Positions 8,196 to 16,432 of a DNA stretch of 19,527 nt are shown here, in pieces. The position numbers and the translations under genes are program-made. Each line of letters begins with the position of its first letter. Positions within the stretch are counted from its first letter, which is position 1. Origin of the DNA: Myxococcales bacterium (GTDB taxonomy: Bacteria; Myxococcota; Polyangia; Polyangiales; Polyangiaceae); NCBI GenBank assembly GCA_020430865.1, contig JAGQIY010000605.1:1-19527 (forward strand). Reading direction: 5' to 3'. The notes beneath the pieces are model-generated. The model searched no databases. It was not told the origin of the DNA and worked only from the letters and a program-made list of their open reading frames with translations.

Positions 8196-9158
8196 TCAGC
8201 ACGAACGCGGGCGACCCACCGGGTCCCGCGGGCCGTCGCACAGCTCTTCGCAGAGTTGCCAGAGCAGCAAGCCCTGGCGATCGCCGCGCTCCGTCCCTGG
8301 CACCACGTGGGTGGGCGCCTGCTCGCGGTCGAACCAGAAGCGCCCGCTCGTCCCGCGCAGTCGCTCGCAGGCGGCGAGCCAGACCATGGTGTCGGCGCCC
8401 TGCCTGGGCTCGCGCAAGATGCGTCGAGTCAAGCGGTGAAAGCGCGGTAGCGAGCTGCGAACCGCCGGAGTGTCCGCCCACCCAGGATGCATCGCCGAGC
8501 TGGTCAGCCAGGGCTCGCGCTCGGCCCACAGCTCGTTCAGCACCACCTCGGCTCGCTTGGTCAGGGCGTACGCCTGGGTGCCGTCGTATTTCCGCCGCGT
8601 CCACTGCCAGTCGGAGAGATCGAGAGCCACCGGGTACATACCTCCGCTCGAGACGTGGATCACCCGCGGATCGCTCGAGCGACGTAGCCTGGGCAGGAGC
8701 GCGCGAGTGAGCGCAAAGGGACCGAGCACGTTGGTGGCGAAGCACAGCTCGACGCCTTCCTCGGTTTCCCGACGCTCGCTGGGCAGCACGCCCGCGTTGT
8801 TGATCAGCACGTCCACCACCTGAGGTGCCCGTTCGCGGACGTAGCGCTCCGCGTCTCGAACCCGGGAGACGTCCAGCAACTCGAGTTCGAAGCGCCCGGC
8901 AGGGACCTCCCGCTCCAGACGCTCCAGAGCCTCGCTGCCCCGGGCTGCGTCGCGACACAGCAGGACCACGCTGGCGCCCAGCGCGCCTAACCCCCGACAG
9001 GCCTCGAAGCCAAGCCCCGAGTTGGCGCCAGTGATCAGCACCGTCTTCCCGCTCAGATCGACGTCGAGGTCGCTCTCATGGAAACGCTTCGCGTGGCGCT
9101 CGAAGCCCGTGCGATCGAAGCTGAAGACGACGCTCTTGTCCAGCAACCAGTCGAGCAT
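8196..9158 (-). CDS. Short-chain dehydrogenase/reductase, DHRS12-like
   Basis: NAD(P)-dependent oxidoreductase of the classical SDR fold, 320 residues. ATG 9158 overlaps the stop of the SRPBCC gene (TGATG), so the two are translationally coupled; an open frame further upstream is only antisense or overlap coding. Motifs are the cofactor loop TGANSGLG, NNAG, catalytic Ser in HVSSGGMYP, and YALTK (the Tyr-x-x-x-Lys pair). The N-terminal lead (GFERHAKRFHESDLDVDL), SSGGMYP, SAMHPGWADTP and QGADTMVWLA resemble vertebrate DHRS12 and its bacterial relatives rather than fatty-acid FabG enzymes. The substrate is unknown; given the neighbours, a lipid or aldehyde is a reasonable guess. It is transcribed away from the FAD/DUF1365/Cfa operon. 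Confidence 0.9.
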   Translation of the reverse strand: MLDWLLDKSVVFSFDRTGFERHAKRFHESDLDVDLSGKTVLITGANSGLGFEACRGLGALGASVVLLCRDAARGSEALERLEREVPAGRFELELLDVSRVRDAERYVRERAPQVVDVLINNAGVLPSERRETEEGVELCFATNVLGPFALTRALLPRLRRSSDPRVIHVSSGGMYPVALDLSDWQWTRRKYDGTQAYALTKRAEVVLNELWAEREPWLTSSAMHPGWADTPAVRSSLPRFHRLTRRILREPRQGADTMVWLAACERLRGTSGRFWFDREQAPTHVVPGTERGDRQGLLLWQLCEELCDGPRDPVGRPRSC

Positions 9159-9637
9159 CACCCCACCGCGACGGGCACCGCCTCGGCGCTTCGCCTGGCC
9201 CCAGCGCGATGCCGCAGCACGCTGGAGAGGTTCTGGATCGCAGCCTTGCCCCCGGCCTGGATGCGACCGCGCATCAACGGCTCGGCGGGGCGCAGAAGAC
9301 CCAGCAAGGATATTTCCGCCCGGTATTTTATGTCGACGCGGCTGCCGACCTGCGCCACGCGGATCAGGTCGATCGCGCTCACCCCGGCGCTCCTGCCGAC
9401 CAACGTAGCAACGCAGTCGCTCAGCTCCGCGAGCCGGTAGTCCACGTCGATGGTGCGGCCCAGCGACTTCAGCGACACCAGGAAGCGGGCACCCACGACC
9501 AGCGCTTCCTCGGAGTCGAGTCGAGAGACGCGCTCGACGCTGGGATCCCAGCTGGGCAGGTGCGTGAAGTCGGCGATGTAGCGCAGCACCTCTCGAGCGT
9601 CGCCAGGCGCGTCCAGGGTTTCTTCGAGCAAGATCAC
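9158..9637 (-). CDS. SRPBCC (START/polyketide-cyclase-like) family protein
   Basis: Small hydrophobic-pocket protein of 159 residues. GTG 9637 is chosen because GGAGG ends six bases upstream and the fold begins at once (ILLEETLDAPGDAREVLRYIADFTHLPSWDPSV). Typical SRPBCC features are the first beta strand, the two short helices with the FTHLPSWDPSV pattern, and later paired strands ending in a long C-terminal helix (PLMRGRIQAGGKAAIQNLSSVL). The family binds lipids, polyketides or sterols, sometimes as an enzyme and sometimes as a carrier; no catalytic residues can be named. It is first in a two-gene minus-strand operon with the SDR and divergent from the FAD oxidase gene, 128 bases away. Confidence 0.82.
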   Translation of the reverse strand: MILLEETLDAPGDAREVLRYIADFTHLPSWDPSVERVSRLDSEEALVVGARFLVSLKSLGRTIDVDYRLAELSDCVATLVGRSAGVSAIDLIRVAQVGSRVDIKYRAEISLLGLLRPAEPLMRGRIQAGGKAAIQNLSSVLRHRAGARRSAEAVPVAVG

Positions 9638-9680
9638 GGCGAACCTCCAGTGGAGCCAGACCTCCGGCCCCAGCAACGGG

Positions 9681-9749
9681 CGTAGGACCGCGTCCCGACG
9701 CTGACCAGTGTCGGCCGGGCAGATTGACCTTCGCCAGACTGGTCCTACG
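9681..9749. promoter_or_regulatory. Spaced inverted repeat in the divergent promoter region
   Basis: CGTAGGACC (9681-9689) and GGTCCTACG (9741-9749) are a perfect 9-bp inverted repeat 51 bases apart. They lie inside the 128-base gap between the divergent SRPBCC and FAD-oxidase starts. A smaller palindrome, CCAG-A-CTGG (9734-9742), touches the right arm, and CCGAC/GTCGG (9695-9699 and 9710-9714) lies within. The layout suits a regulator controlling both operons. No regulator gene is present in the window and no -35/-10 set was clear. Confidence 0.45.
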
Positions 9750-9765
9750 AGGCGCCGGAGACTTC

Positions 9766-11073
9766 GTGACTTCCAGTTCAATCCCCCTCCCCCGTGGCCA
9801 GCGGGTCGCCATCGTCGGTAGCGGCATCGCCGGTCTGACCTGCGCCTGGCTGCTACGCAAGCGCCACGACGTCACGCTGTTCGAGGCGGACTCGCGCATC
9901 GGCGGCCACACGCACACCGTGGACGTCGATGTGGATGGTCGCCGCTACGCGATCGACACGGGGTTCATCGTGTTCAACCACTGGATGTACCCCAACTTCA
10001 TTCGCCTGCTGGACAAGCTGGGGGTGAGGTCCAAGCCGACTGACATGTGCTTCGGCGTCAGCGACGAGACGAGCGGTCTGGAGTACTCGTCACGCTACCT
10101 GGACGGCTGGTTCGCCCAGCGGGGGCGGCTGCTGGAGCCGGCTCAGTGGCGCACCCTGCGCGACCTGCTGCGTTTCTCCAGGGAAACCAAGAAGCTGATG
10201 CCCACACGGCACGAGCTCCGCTGGGATTACAGCCTGGGGGATTTCCTGGACAGAGGTGGCTACAGCCGGGACTTCGCCGAGCGCTTCATCGTTCCGATGG
10301 GCTCGGCGATCTGGTCAGCGCCGCTGGGGGAACTCGAAGCTGACTTCCCGCTGCGCCTGTTCATCGAGTTCTTCCACAACCACGGCATGTTGAACCTGCT
10401 GCACAAGCCGGTGTGGCGAGTGATCCAGGGCGGGTCCCGCAGCTATCTGGCCCCGCTGAGCGCGGACCTCCGCGACGCGATCCACACCAGCTCGCCGGTG
10501 CTTGCCGTGGAGCGCGCGTCCGACGGAGTGCGTGTGAACACGCCGAGCGGCTGGCAGCGCTTCGATCAGCTGGTGATCGCCACGCACAGCGACCAGGCGC
10601 TCGCGCTGCTCGGCGCTGACGCGCGGCCTGCCGAGCGCGAGGTGCTGGCGGCGATGCGCTACCAGCAGAACGACGTCGTGCTCCACACCGACGAGTCGCT
10701 GCTGCCGCGCAATCGGCGCGCCTGGGCTGCCTGGAACTACCTGATTCCTCGAGGATCTTACGGCGGAACCGGGGGCGAGCGCGCCACGTTGACCTACGAC
10801 ATGAACCACCTGATGGGGCTAGAGGCGCCGGTCACTTTTTGCGTGACGCTGAACGCAACTTCACGCATCGACCCCGCGCGCGTGCTGGGTCGCTTCGACT
10901 ACGCCCATCCGGTCTACGACGCTCCCAGCGCAGGCGCCCGGGAGCGCTACGACGAGATCGGCGGTGCCGATGGCCGCACCCACTTCGCTGGCGCTTACTG
11001 GGGCTACGGCTTCCATGAAGACGGAGTGGTGAGCGCCCTGCGGGTGGGAGAAGCGTTCGGGTGCCAGCTATGA
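9766..11073 (+). CDS. FAD-dependent amine-oxidase-like oxidoreductase
   Basis: Flavoprotein of 435 residues. GTG 9766 is preferred because CGGAG (9756-9760) lies five bases upstream; a TTG at 9724 would add 14 residues with a poor ribosome site. The FAD dinucleotide loop is VAIVGSGIAGLTCAWLL, followed by an acidic strand end (TLFEAD) and RIGGHTHT. AIDTGFIVFN and the C-terminal HFAGAYWGYGFHEDG match the family found beside DUF1365 and cfa genes. The substrate is unknown. In other bacteria, flavoproteins encoded with Cfa-like methyltransferases have been implicated in oxidation or desaturation of methylated fatty acyl chains; that role is inference here. It is the first gene of a four-gene operon, and its stop overlaps the next start (ATGA). 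Confidence 0.9.
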   Translation: MTSSSIPLPRGQRVAIVGSGIAGLTCAWLLRKRHDVTLFEADSRIGGHTHTVDVDVDGRRYAIDTGFIVFNHWMYPNFIRLLDKLGVRSKPTDMCFGVSDETSGLEYSSRYLDGWFAQRGRLLEPAQWRTLRDLLRFSRETKKLMPTRHELRWDYSLGDFLDRGGYSRDFAERFIVPMGSAIWSAPLGELEADFPLRLFIEFFHNHGMLNLLHKPVWRVIQGGSRSYLAPLSADLRDAIHTSSPVLAVERASDGVRVNTPSGWQRFDQLVIATHSDQALALLGADARPAEREVLAAMRYQQNDVVLHTDESLLPRNRRAWAAWNYLIPRGSYGGTGGERATLTYDMNHLMGLEAPVTFCVTLNATSRIDPARVLGRFDYAHPVYDAPSAGARERYDEIGGADGRTHFAGAYWGYGFHEDGVVSALRVGEAFGCQL

Positions 11074-11912
11074 GCGACGAGCAGCACAGCGCCATCTACG
11101 TCGGACGAGTCAGTCATCGTCGCTTCGCTCCGACACGGCACGCTCTTTCGTATCGCCTGTTCATGGTCTACCTCGACCTGGAAGAGCTCCCCGAGGTGCT
11201 CGACGCGCTCCCCGGGTGGTCCGCGAGAGGCCGAGCACTGGCAGAGTTTCGTCGCAGCGATCACCTCGGCTCGGCCTCCGAGTCGCTGCGCGAGAGCGTG
11301 GAGTCGCTGCTCGTAGAGCGCGGCGTGCGCCCCCCCGGCGGTCCCATCCGGCTGCTCACGCACCTGCGCTATGCGGGCTTCGTCTTCAACCCCGTGAGCT
11401 TCTACTACTGTTTCCCCAGGGACTCAGATTCCAGCGCCCCCGAGGTGATCGTGGCCGAAGTCGACAACACGCCCTGGGGGGAGCGCCACCTCTACGTGTT
11501 GCCGGCGTGCCACGGTCGCCCCGACGGTGCGCAGGGGGGACGCAGCTGGGAGTTCGACAAGGCGTTCCACGTGTCGCCTTTCATGCCGATGCAGCAGCGC
11601 TATCGCTGGCGCTTCGGTGTGCCCGGCGAGCGCCTGGAGGTCACGATGGCGAACCTGCCAGGCGACGCGAGCGACGGGGACGGCCCTCGACGCTGCTTCG
11701 AGGCCCACCTGCGCCTGGAGCGACGACCGCTGGACGCGTCGCACGCCACACGCGCGCTGGTCGGCTATCCCCTGATGACCGCCAAGGTCTTCGCCGCGAT
11801 CTACTGGAACGCGCTGCAGCTCTGGCTGAAGCGCACTCCGTTTCATCCACATCCGCACGGCAATAATCGACAGCACCGTGATATCGAATCGAGCCAAGGA
11901 GCCTCAGCATGA
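11070..11912 (+). CDS. DUF1365 family protein
   Basis: Protein of 280 residues starting at ATG 11070, which overlaps the FAD oxidase stop; a GTG at 11061 is an alternative. DUF1365 hallmarks are all present: YVGRVSHRRFAPTRHALSYR near the start, FVFNPVSFYYCF in the middle, AEVDNTPWGERHLYVL, and KAFHVSPFMPMQQRYRWRF. The biochemical function of this family is not established. It nearly always neighbours a FAD amine-oxidase-like gene and a cfa-type gene, as here, so a part in modifying membrane acyl chains is likely. The C-terminal third ends in a stretch of aromatic and hydrophobic residues (AKVFAAIYWNALQLWLK) that could contact a membrane. Its stop overlaps the Cfa start (ATGA), and AAGGAG for that gene lies within its last codons. 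Confidence 0.93.
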   Translation: MSDEQHSAIYVGRVSHRRFAPTRHALSYRLFMVYLDLEELPEVLDALPGWSARGRALAEFRRSDHLGSASESLRESVESLLVERGVRPPGGPIRLLTHLRYAGFVFNPVSFYYCFPRDSDSSAPEVIVAEVDNTPWGERHLYVLPACHGRPDGAQGGRSWEFDKAFHVSPFMPMQQRYRWRFGVPGERLEVTMANLPGDASDGDGPRRCFEAHLRLERRPLDASHATRALVGYPLMTAKVFAAIYWNALQLWLKRTPFHPHPHGNNRQHRDIESSQGASA

Positions 11913-13267
11913 GCCAGAGCTTGCTGCTCAGTAGTCCACCTCACAGCGGCCCGACCTCGCCGGGGACCAGCGCCCTCCAGACTCGGAGCCGCGAACACCG
12001 GGGCGCCCTGGAGCACCTGGCAGAGCGCCTGTTGCTGCGCGCGCTGGGGCAGCTGGAGATCGGGTGCTTGCTGCTCCGTCATGAGTCACGCGAGCTGCGC
12101 TTCGGAGCGGTTCACCCCGACTTTCCCGCCCCGGTCGTGGTCCAGGTCGACTCCGCGCGGGCCTACGTCGACCTGTGCTTCGGGGGTTCGATTGGCGCCG
12201 CGGAAGCCTACGCCCGCGGCCTTTGGAGCTCGCCGGAGCCGGAGCAGGTGGCGCGGATCTTCGCGCGCAACGCGCCCGTGCTCTGGAAGCTCGATGGCGG
12301 ACTCGGCCGCCTGGTACAGCCGGCATCCCGTCTCACCCACGCGCTGCGGCGCAATACGCTCCGCGGAAGTCGTCGCAACATCGAAGCCCACTACGACCTG
12401 GGGAACGCGTTCTATGCCTGCTTCCTCGACGACACACTCAGCTACTCGGCGGCAGTGTTCGAGTCGGCGGAGCAGCCTCTGCGCGACGCATCGCTGAACA
12501 AGCTCGAGCGCGTGTGCCGCAAGCTCGACCTGAAGCCCGACGAGCGTCTGATGGAGATCGGCACGGGGTGGGGTGCCCTGGCGATCCACGCCGCGAGTCG
12601 CTTCGGCTGTCGCGTCACCACCACCACGCTGAGCCAGGAGCAGTACCGCCTTGCGCGACTCAGGGTGCGAGAGGCAGGCCTCGACGATCGGGTCGAGGTG
12701 CTGCTGCGAGACTACCGAGAGCTGCCTGAGCTGGTTCGGACGGCTGGACGCTTCGACAAGCTGGTGAGCATCGAGATGGTGGAAGCCGTCGGACACCAGT
12801 ACCTGGCGGAGTACTTCAGCGTCTGCGAGCAGTTGCTCGCCCCCGATGGCTTGATGCTGATTCAAGCCATCACCATGCGCGACAAGCGCTTCGAGGCGCA
12901 CAAGCACAACGTCGACTTCATCAAGCGCTACATCTTCCCCGGCAGCTGCATCCCGTCGCTCGGCGCCCTCGCCAGCGCGTGCGCTCGAACGGACCTCAAG
13001 CTGATCGGTCTCGAGGACATCAGCGGTCACTACGCGCTCACCCTGCGCCACTGGCGCGAACGCTTCATGGCTCGAAGAGCCGAGATTGCAGCGCTCGGCT
13101 ACGGCGAGGAGTTCCTGCGACTCTGGGAGTGGTACCTGGCGTACTGCGAAGGCGGCTTCCGGGAGCGCTACATCGGCAACGCTCAGCTGCTCTACGAGGG
13201 GCCCCAGCGCCGCGCCGCCGCACCCCTCACCCCCACCTCCGCGATCCGGCTGGAGGGAGCGCCTTGA
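11909..13267 (+). CDS. cfa: Cyclopropane-fatty-acyl-phospholipid synthase-like SAM methyltransferase
   Basis: SAM-dependent enzyme expected to transfer a methylene or methyl group to the double bond of an unsaturated phospholipid acyl chain at the membrane. It has 452 residues (E. coli Cfa has 382), with AAGGAG seven bases before the ATG. An N-terminal domain of about 150 residues is followed by HYDLGN (161-166), SAM motif I LMEIGTGWG (214-222), SIEMVEAVG (287-295), FIKRYIFPGSCIPS, ALTLRHWRERF and WEWYLAYCEGGFRERYIG. The E. coli bicarbonate-site Cys139 (in YSCAYW) is replaced by Ala in SYSAAVF, and EHVG by EAVG. Both changes suggest the paralogous Cfa group found with DUF1365 rather than housekeeping Cfa. 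The product could be a cyclopropane, a methylated alkene or a furan precursor. Confidence 0.92.
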   Translation: MSQSLLLSSPPHSGPTSPGTSALQTRSREHRGALEHLAERLLLRALGQLEIGCLLLRHESRELRFGAVHPDFPAPVVVQVDSARAYVDLCFGGSIGAAEAYARGLWSSPEPEQVARIFARNAPVLWKLDGGLGRLVQPASRLTHALRRNTLRGSRRNIEAHYDLGNAFYACFLDDTLSYSAAVFESAEQPLRDASLNKLERVCRKLDLKPDERLMEIGTGWGALAIHAASRFGCRVTTTTLSQEQYRLARLRVREAGLDDRVEVLLRDYRELPELVRTAGRFDKLVSIEMVEAVGHQYLAEYFSVCEQLLAPDGLMLIQAITMRDKRFEAHKHNVDFIKRYIFPGSCIPSLGALASACARTDLKLIGLEDISGHYALTLRHWRERFMARRAEIAALGYGEEFLRLWEWYLAYCEGGFRERYIGNAQLLYEGPQRRAAAPLTPTSAIRLEGAP

Positions 13268-14427
13268 ACGCGCCGTCGAGCGGAGCGGTGCGCGTCATGG
13301 CCCTGCGCCGTGGAGTGGGCGAGCGTGCCACGCGAGCCAGCATCGAGTTGATGGAGCGCGGCCTGCTCCCGGACGCCGCGATCCGACTCGCGATCCGCGG
13401 CTTGTTGCAGCGACGCCTGAAGCGAGAACGCGGGAGCGGTCTGGAAGATCAGTCGGCGCGACGCGCGCGTTGGGTCGAGGAGCTCCAGCGGAGCCCAGTG
13501 GCAATCCTCACGGAACTGGCGAACGCCCAGCACTACGAGGTGCCCACGGAGCTCTTTCAGCTCGCGCTGGGGCCGCGACTCAAGTACTCCGCCTGTGCCT
13601 TCGCCCGCCCGGAGCAGCGAGAGGACGTGGGTGAAGACTCGCTGACCGATGCCGAGGAGCGCATGCTCGCGCTCTACGCAGAGCGCGCCGAGCTCCAGGA
13701 TGGGCAACGGGTGCTCGATCTCGGCTGCGGCTGGGGCTCCTTCTCACTCTGGGCCGCCGCGCGCTACCCGAACAGCCGAATAGTCGGTATCTCGAACTCC
13801 CGCACCCAGCGCGAGTTCATTCTGGGCGAGGCCAAGGCGCGCAACCTGACGAACTTGCAGGTGGTGACCCAGGACGCGAACCGTCTGAGCGCAGATGACT
13901 TCCGTGCCGCGGGGATCGAGCCGTGCTTCGATCGCATCGTGAGCGTGGAGATGCTCGAGCACCTGCGAAACTACCGCGTGCTCTTCGAGCGCCTCGCCAG
14001 CTGGCTGGATCCCCGAGGCAAGCTGTTCGTGCACATCTTCGTGCATCGCAGCCTGACCTACGCCTTCGAGTCCGAGCGCGCCGACGACTGGATGGGACGC
14101 TACTTCTTCAGCGGCGGCCTGATGCCGAGCGAGGATCTCTTGCTCCACTTCCAGGACGCCTTGCTCCTCGAGCAGCGCTGGAGCGTCAGCGGCCTGCACT
14201 ACGCGAAGACGGCTCGGGCCTGGCTCGATAACCTGGATGCTCAGCGACGGCGCGCCCTGAACGTCCTGGAAACGCACTACGGTGAGCGCACGACGAACCC
14301 CCGGCGCGAAGCAGAGCGCTGGCTCATGCGCTGGCGGGTGTTCTTCATGGCGTGCGAAGAGCTGTGGGGCTACGGCGCAGGAGACGAGTGGTTCGTCGCC
14401 CACTACCGCTTCCGCCCCCGCCGGTGA
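13264..14427 (+). CDS. Cfa-superfamily methyltransferase resembling plant coclaurine N-methyltransferase
   Basis: SAM-dependent methyltransferase of 387 residues. The TTG at 13264 overlaps the cfa stop (TTGA) and is preceded at seven bases by GGAGG (13252-13256), which favours it over ATG 13297. It begins with a helical region of about 85 residues, then [10 protein letters not shown] and [11 protein letters not shown] motif [10 protein letters not shown] (151-159), GISNSRTQ, and [13 protein letters not shown]. Glu229, Glu232 and His233 there line up with the active-site Glu/Glu/His of coclaurine N-methyltransferase. [16 protein letters not shown] and LLHFQDAL also match that plant family closely. 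Bacterial relatives are usually annotated only as Cfa-like. As last gene of a lipid-type operon, a second lipid methylation or a small amine as substrate are both possible. Confidence 0.88.
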   Translation: MNAPSSGAVRVMALRRGVGERATRASIELMERGLLPDAAIRLAIRGLLQRRLKRERGSGLEDQSARRARWVEELQRSPVAILTELANAQHYEVPTELFQLALGPRLKYSACAFARPEQREDVGEDSLTDAEERMLALYAERAELQDGQRVLDLGCGWGSFSLWAAARYPNSRIVGISNSRTQREFILGEAKARNLTNLQVVTQDANRLSADDFRAAGIEPCFDRIVSVEMLEHLRNYRVLFERLASWLDPRGKLFVHIFVHRSLTYAFESERADDWMGRYFFSGGLMPSEDLLLHFQDALLLEQRWSVSGLHYAKTARAWLDNLDAQRRRALNVLETHYGERTTNPRREAERWLMRWRVFFMACEELWGYGAGDEWFVAHYRFRPRR

Positions 14428-14460
14428 CCAGCGAGGGGCGCGTCGGCGCTGCGGCGAGGA

Positions 14461-15645
14461 CTACATGCGACCGCGGAGCATGCCGTTCCAGTACATCGCG
14501 GGCAGGCCGTAGGCCTTGAGTAGCCACATGCTGTAGCGCTCCTGCGCTTGATCGAAGGGGAAGCTCTCCATGATCTTCCCGTCGTAGCCGAACTCCGCGA
14601 GCATCACGTTGCCGCGACCGGTGACCAAGGGGCAAGACGCATAGCCGTCGTACTGCGCCTCGACCTTGCGCCCAGCGCGCTTGGCCAGCAGGTTGTCCAC
14701 CAGCACCGGCACTTGTTTCCTTACGGCAGCACCGGTCTTGGAGGTCGGCGCGCTGGAGCAGTCCCCGGCAGACCAGACGTTCTCGAAGCGAGTGTGCTGG
14801 AGGGTGTGCTTGTCTACCTCGACCCAGCCGGCAGCGTCCGCCAGCGCGCTCTGCTTGATCACGTCGGGCGCGCTCTGGGGCGGCGTGACGTGGAGGAAGT
14901 CGAAGGGGATGATCTTCTCGGCGTCACCCACCCTGAACACCGCCTCACGCTGGTCGCCTCGCACCTCGATCAGATCATGTCCGAAGCGCGTCTCGACGCC
15001 GCGCTCGGCGACCAGCTTCTCCAGGGCGGCGCGGTACTTCGGCACACCAAAGATCGCCGCGCCCGCGGACGCGAAGATCACGTTCGATTGCTCGCGGAGT
15101 CCTTCCCGGCGGAAGTGCTCCTCGGCGAGCCACAGGATCTTCTGGGGCGCGCCCGCGCACTTGATGGGTGTCGACGGATAGGTGAACACCGCGTTCCCAC
15201 CCCGAAAATCGCGCATCAGCTTCCAGGTATACTCGACGCTGTCGTAGCTGTAGTTCGACGTGACGCCGCCGGTGCCGAGGGCCTCGGGGAGGCCTTCGAT
15301 CTTGCCCCAGTCGAGCTGGATCCCCAGCGTCACCACCAGGTCGTCGTAGGTGAGGGTCTTTCCGCCTTCCGTGATCACGCGGCTGTTCTCGGGGTCGAAG
15401 CGCTTCACGCGATCGCGAACCCAGGTGACGCCGCTCGGAACGTAGTCTCTCTGCGGACGCACGGATATTTCCTTAGGGAATACGCCACCACCGACCAGCG
15501 TCCAGATGGGCTGGTAGTAGTGTTGCTCCGAGGGTTCGACCAAGGCGACCTTGGGTGGATCCGGCCGGTCCATCAGCCGCGCCGCGATGCTCATTCCGGC
15601 GGTGCCACCGCCAACCACCAGGACCTCAAAGTGTTCGCTCGTCAT
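14461..15645 (-). CDS. sqr: Sulfide:quinone oxidoreductase, type II (mitochondrial-like)
   Basis: Membrane-associated flavoprotein that oxidises sulfide to polysulfide or persulfide and passes electrons to quinone. ATG 15645 has AAGGAGG five bases upstream, giving 394 residues; a start at 15699 would run into the upstream gene. The FAD loop is [17 protein letters not shown], and a second FAD contact is [19 protein letters not shown]. Both redox cysteines expected of this class are present: Cys163 in [11 protein letters not shown] (human SQOR Cys201) and Cys338 in YASCPLVTG (human Cys379). This separates it from NDH-2 and ferredoxin reductases, which lack them. A C-terminal amphipathic stretch ([18 protein letters not shown]) could insert into the membrane. 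It is the second gene of an operon with DUF1641, 10 bases away, and convergent with the methyltransferase operon. Confidence 0.93.
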   Translation of the reverse strand: MTSEHFEVLVVGGGTAGMSIAARLMDRPDPPKVALVEPSEQHYYQPIWTLVGGGVFPKEISVRPQRDYVPSGVTWVRDRVKRFDPENSRVITEGGKTLTYDDLVVTLGIQLDWGKIEGLPEALGTGGVTSNYSYDSVEYTWKLMRDFRGGNAVFTYPSTPIKCAGAPQKILWLAEEHFRREGLREQSNVIFASAGAAIFGVPKYRAALEKLVAERGVETRFGHDLIEVRGDQREAVFRVGDAEKIIPFDFLHVTPPQSAPDVIKQSALADAAGWVEVDKHTLQHTRFENVWSAGDCSSAPTSKTGAAVRKQVPVLVDNLLAKRAGRKVEAQYDGYASCPLVTGRGNVMLAEFGYDGKIMESFPFDQAQERYSMWLLKAYGLPAMYWNGMLRGRM

Positions 15646-15655
15646 GACGCCTCCT

Positions 15656-16243
15656 TCAGCCCTGGTCCCCGGCGGGGAGCTGCTTGACCTCGACACCACT
15701 CAGCGCGTCCCCGAGGGAACGCCCCATGGCCACCAGCATGCCCATGGCCTGCTGCACCCGCGGTTCACGCATCGCGCCCAGGGCGCCGAAGACGCCGATC
15801 GGCTTGACGCCCTCGGTCGCTGCATGAGTGAGCGCCGCCGCCATCTTGGCCAGCAGCTCCACGGCGTGGGGACTCAGCATGCCCGAATCGAAGAACGCAC
15901 CGAGGGCCTTCGCATTGCGCGCTGCGCCGAGCAGGGCGTACTGCAGATTCTTCGCGACTTCGTCGAGCTGCACGCCCTGGGCCTGCGCCGAGCGCGCGAA
16001 GTCGTCGAAGATGTCGCCGAGCATCGCCAGGAGCTGCGGAGCTTGCTCGGCGTGGTCGATCAGCAGCTCGAGCTTGTCGAGCATCGCAGGTTCGCCGAGG
16101 CGCAGCACCAGCGCGTCCAGGCGTTGCCGTCTGGGGTCGTCCGCCTGATCTGCCTGGCGACTGAGCAGGCGCTCGATGCGCGCCAGACGTTCCTCGATGC
16201 GACTCAGGGCGTCACCCCCGCCCACTCTGACTGATGCTTCCAT
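15656..16243 (-). CDS. DUF1641 family protein
   Basis: Protein of 195 residues from ATG 16243, with GGGAG about nine bases upstream. The first 35 residues or so form a charged helix (SRIEERLARIERLLSRQ) that may be a coiled coil. The rest is helical, with hydrophobic patches at about 75-90 and 120-170. The C-terminal GVFGALGAMREPRVQQAMG followed by LVAMGRSLGDAL matches DUF1641, a family often encoded beside sulfide:quinone oxidoreductases or formate dehydrogenase-like proteins. Function is not established; it could be an accessory or membrane partner of the SQR. It lies directly upstream of sqr on the same strand with 10 bases between, so the two are almost certainly co-transcribed. Confidence 0.88.
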   Translation of the reverse strand: MEASVRVGGGDALSRIEERLARIERLLSRQADQADDPRRQRLDALVLRLGEPAMLDKLELLIDHAEQAPQLLAMLGDIFDDFARSAQAQGVQLDEVAKNLQYALLGAARNAKALGAFFDSGMLSPHAVELLAKMAAALTHAATEGVKPIGVFGALGAMREPRVQQAMGMLVAMGRSLGDALSGVEVKQLPAGDQG

Positions 16244-16294
16244 GCGCTCGCTCCCGAGCAGCGCGCGCTCGAGGTCGTGGTCGCCTCATCGGCT

Positions 16295-16317
16295 CGACCA
16301 GCCAACGAACGACCAGC
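16295..16317. repeat. Direct repeat upstream of the DUF1641-sqr operon
   Basis: CGACCAGC occurs twice (16295-16302 and 16310-16317), seven bases apart with a 15-base period, about 52-74 bases upstream of the DUF1641 start. It could be a regulator site. The motif is GC-rich and short, so chance is possible. Confidence 0.3.
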
Positions 16318-16432
16318 AAGAGCCCCTCGCGGCGCTGGCTGTCGATGCAGAGGTGCCCAGGACACCCCGCGGTTCAGTAGCTAGAGCCGCGCTGTGGGCA
16401 GAGGATTCAGGGTTCTGGAGACTTTCTTGAAA

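Noticed and set aside
9159..9917. N-terminal extension of the SDR frame upstream of 9158
   Set aside because: It overlaps the SRPBCC gene and the divergent promoter, and the SDR fold begins at MLDWLL with a TGATG overlap.
12086..13051. A 321-codon minus-strand frame inside cfa
   Set aside because: Antisense to a gene with complete Cfa motifs; it shows no motifs of its own.
14548..15687. A 379-codon plus-strand frame opposite sqr
   Set aside because: Antisense to a well-conserved SQR with both catalytic cysteines and a strong ribosome site.
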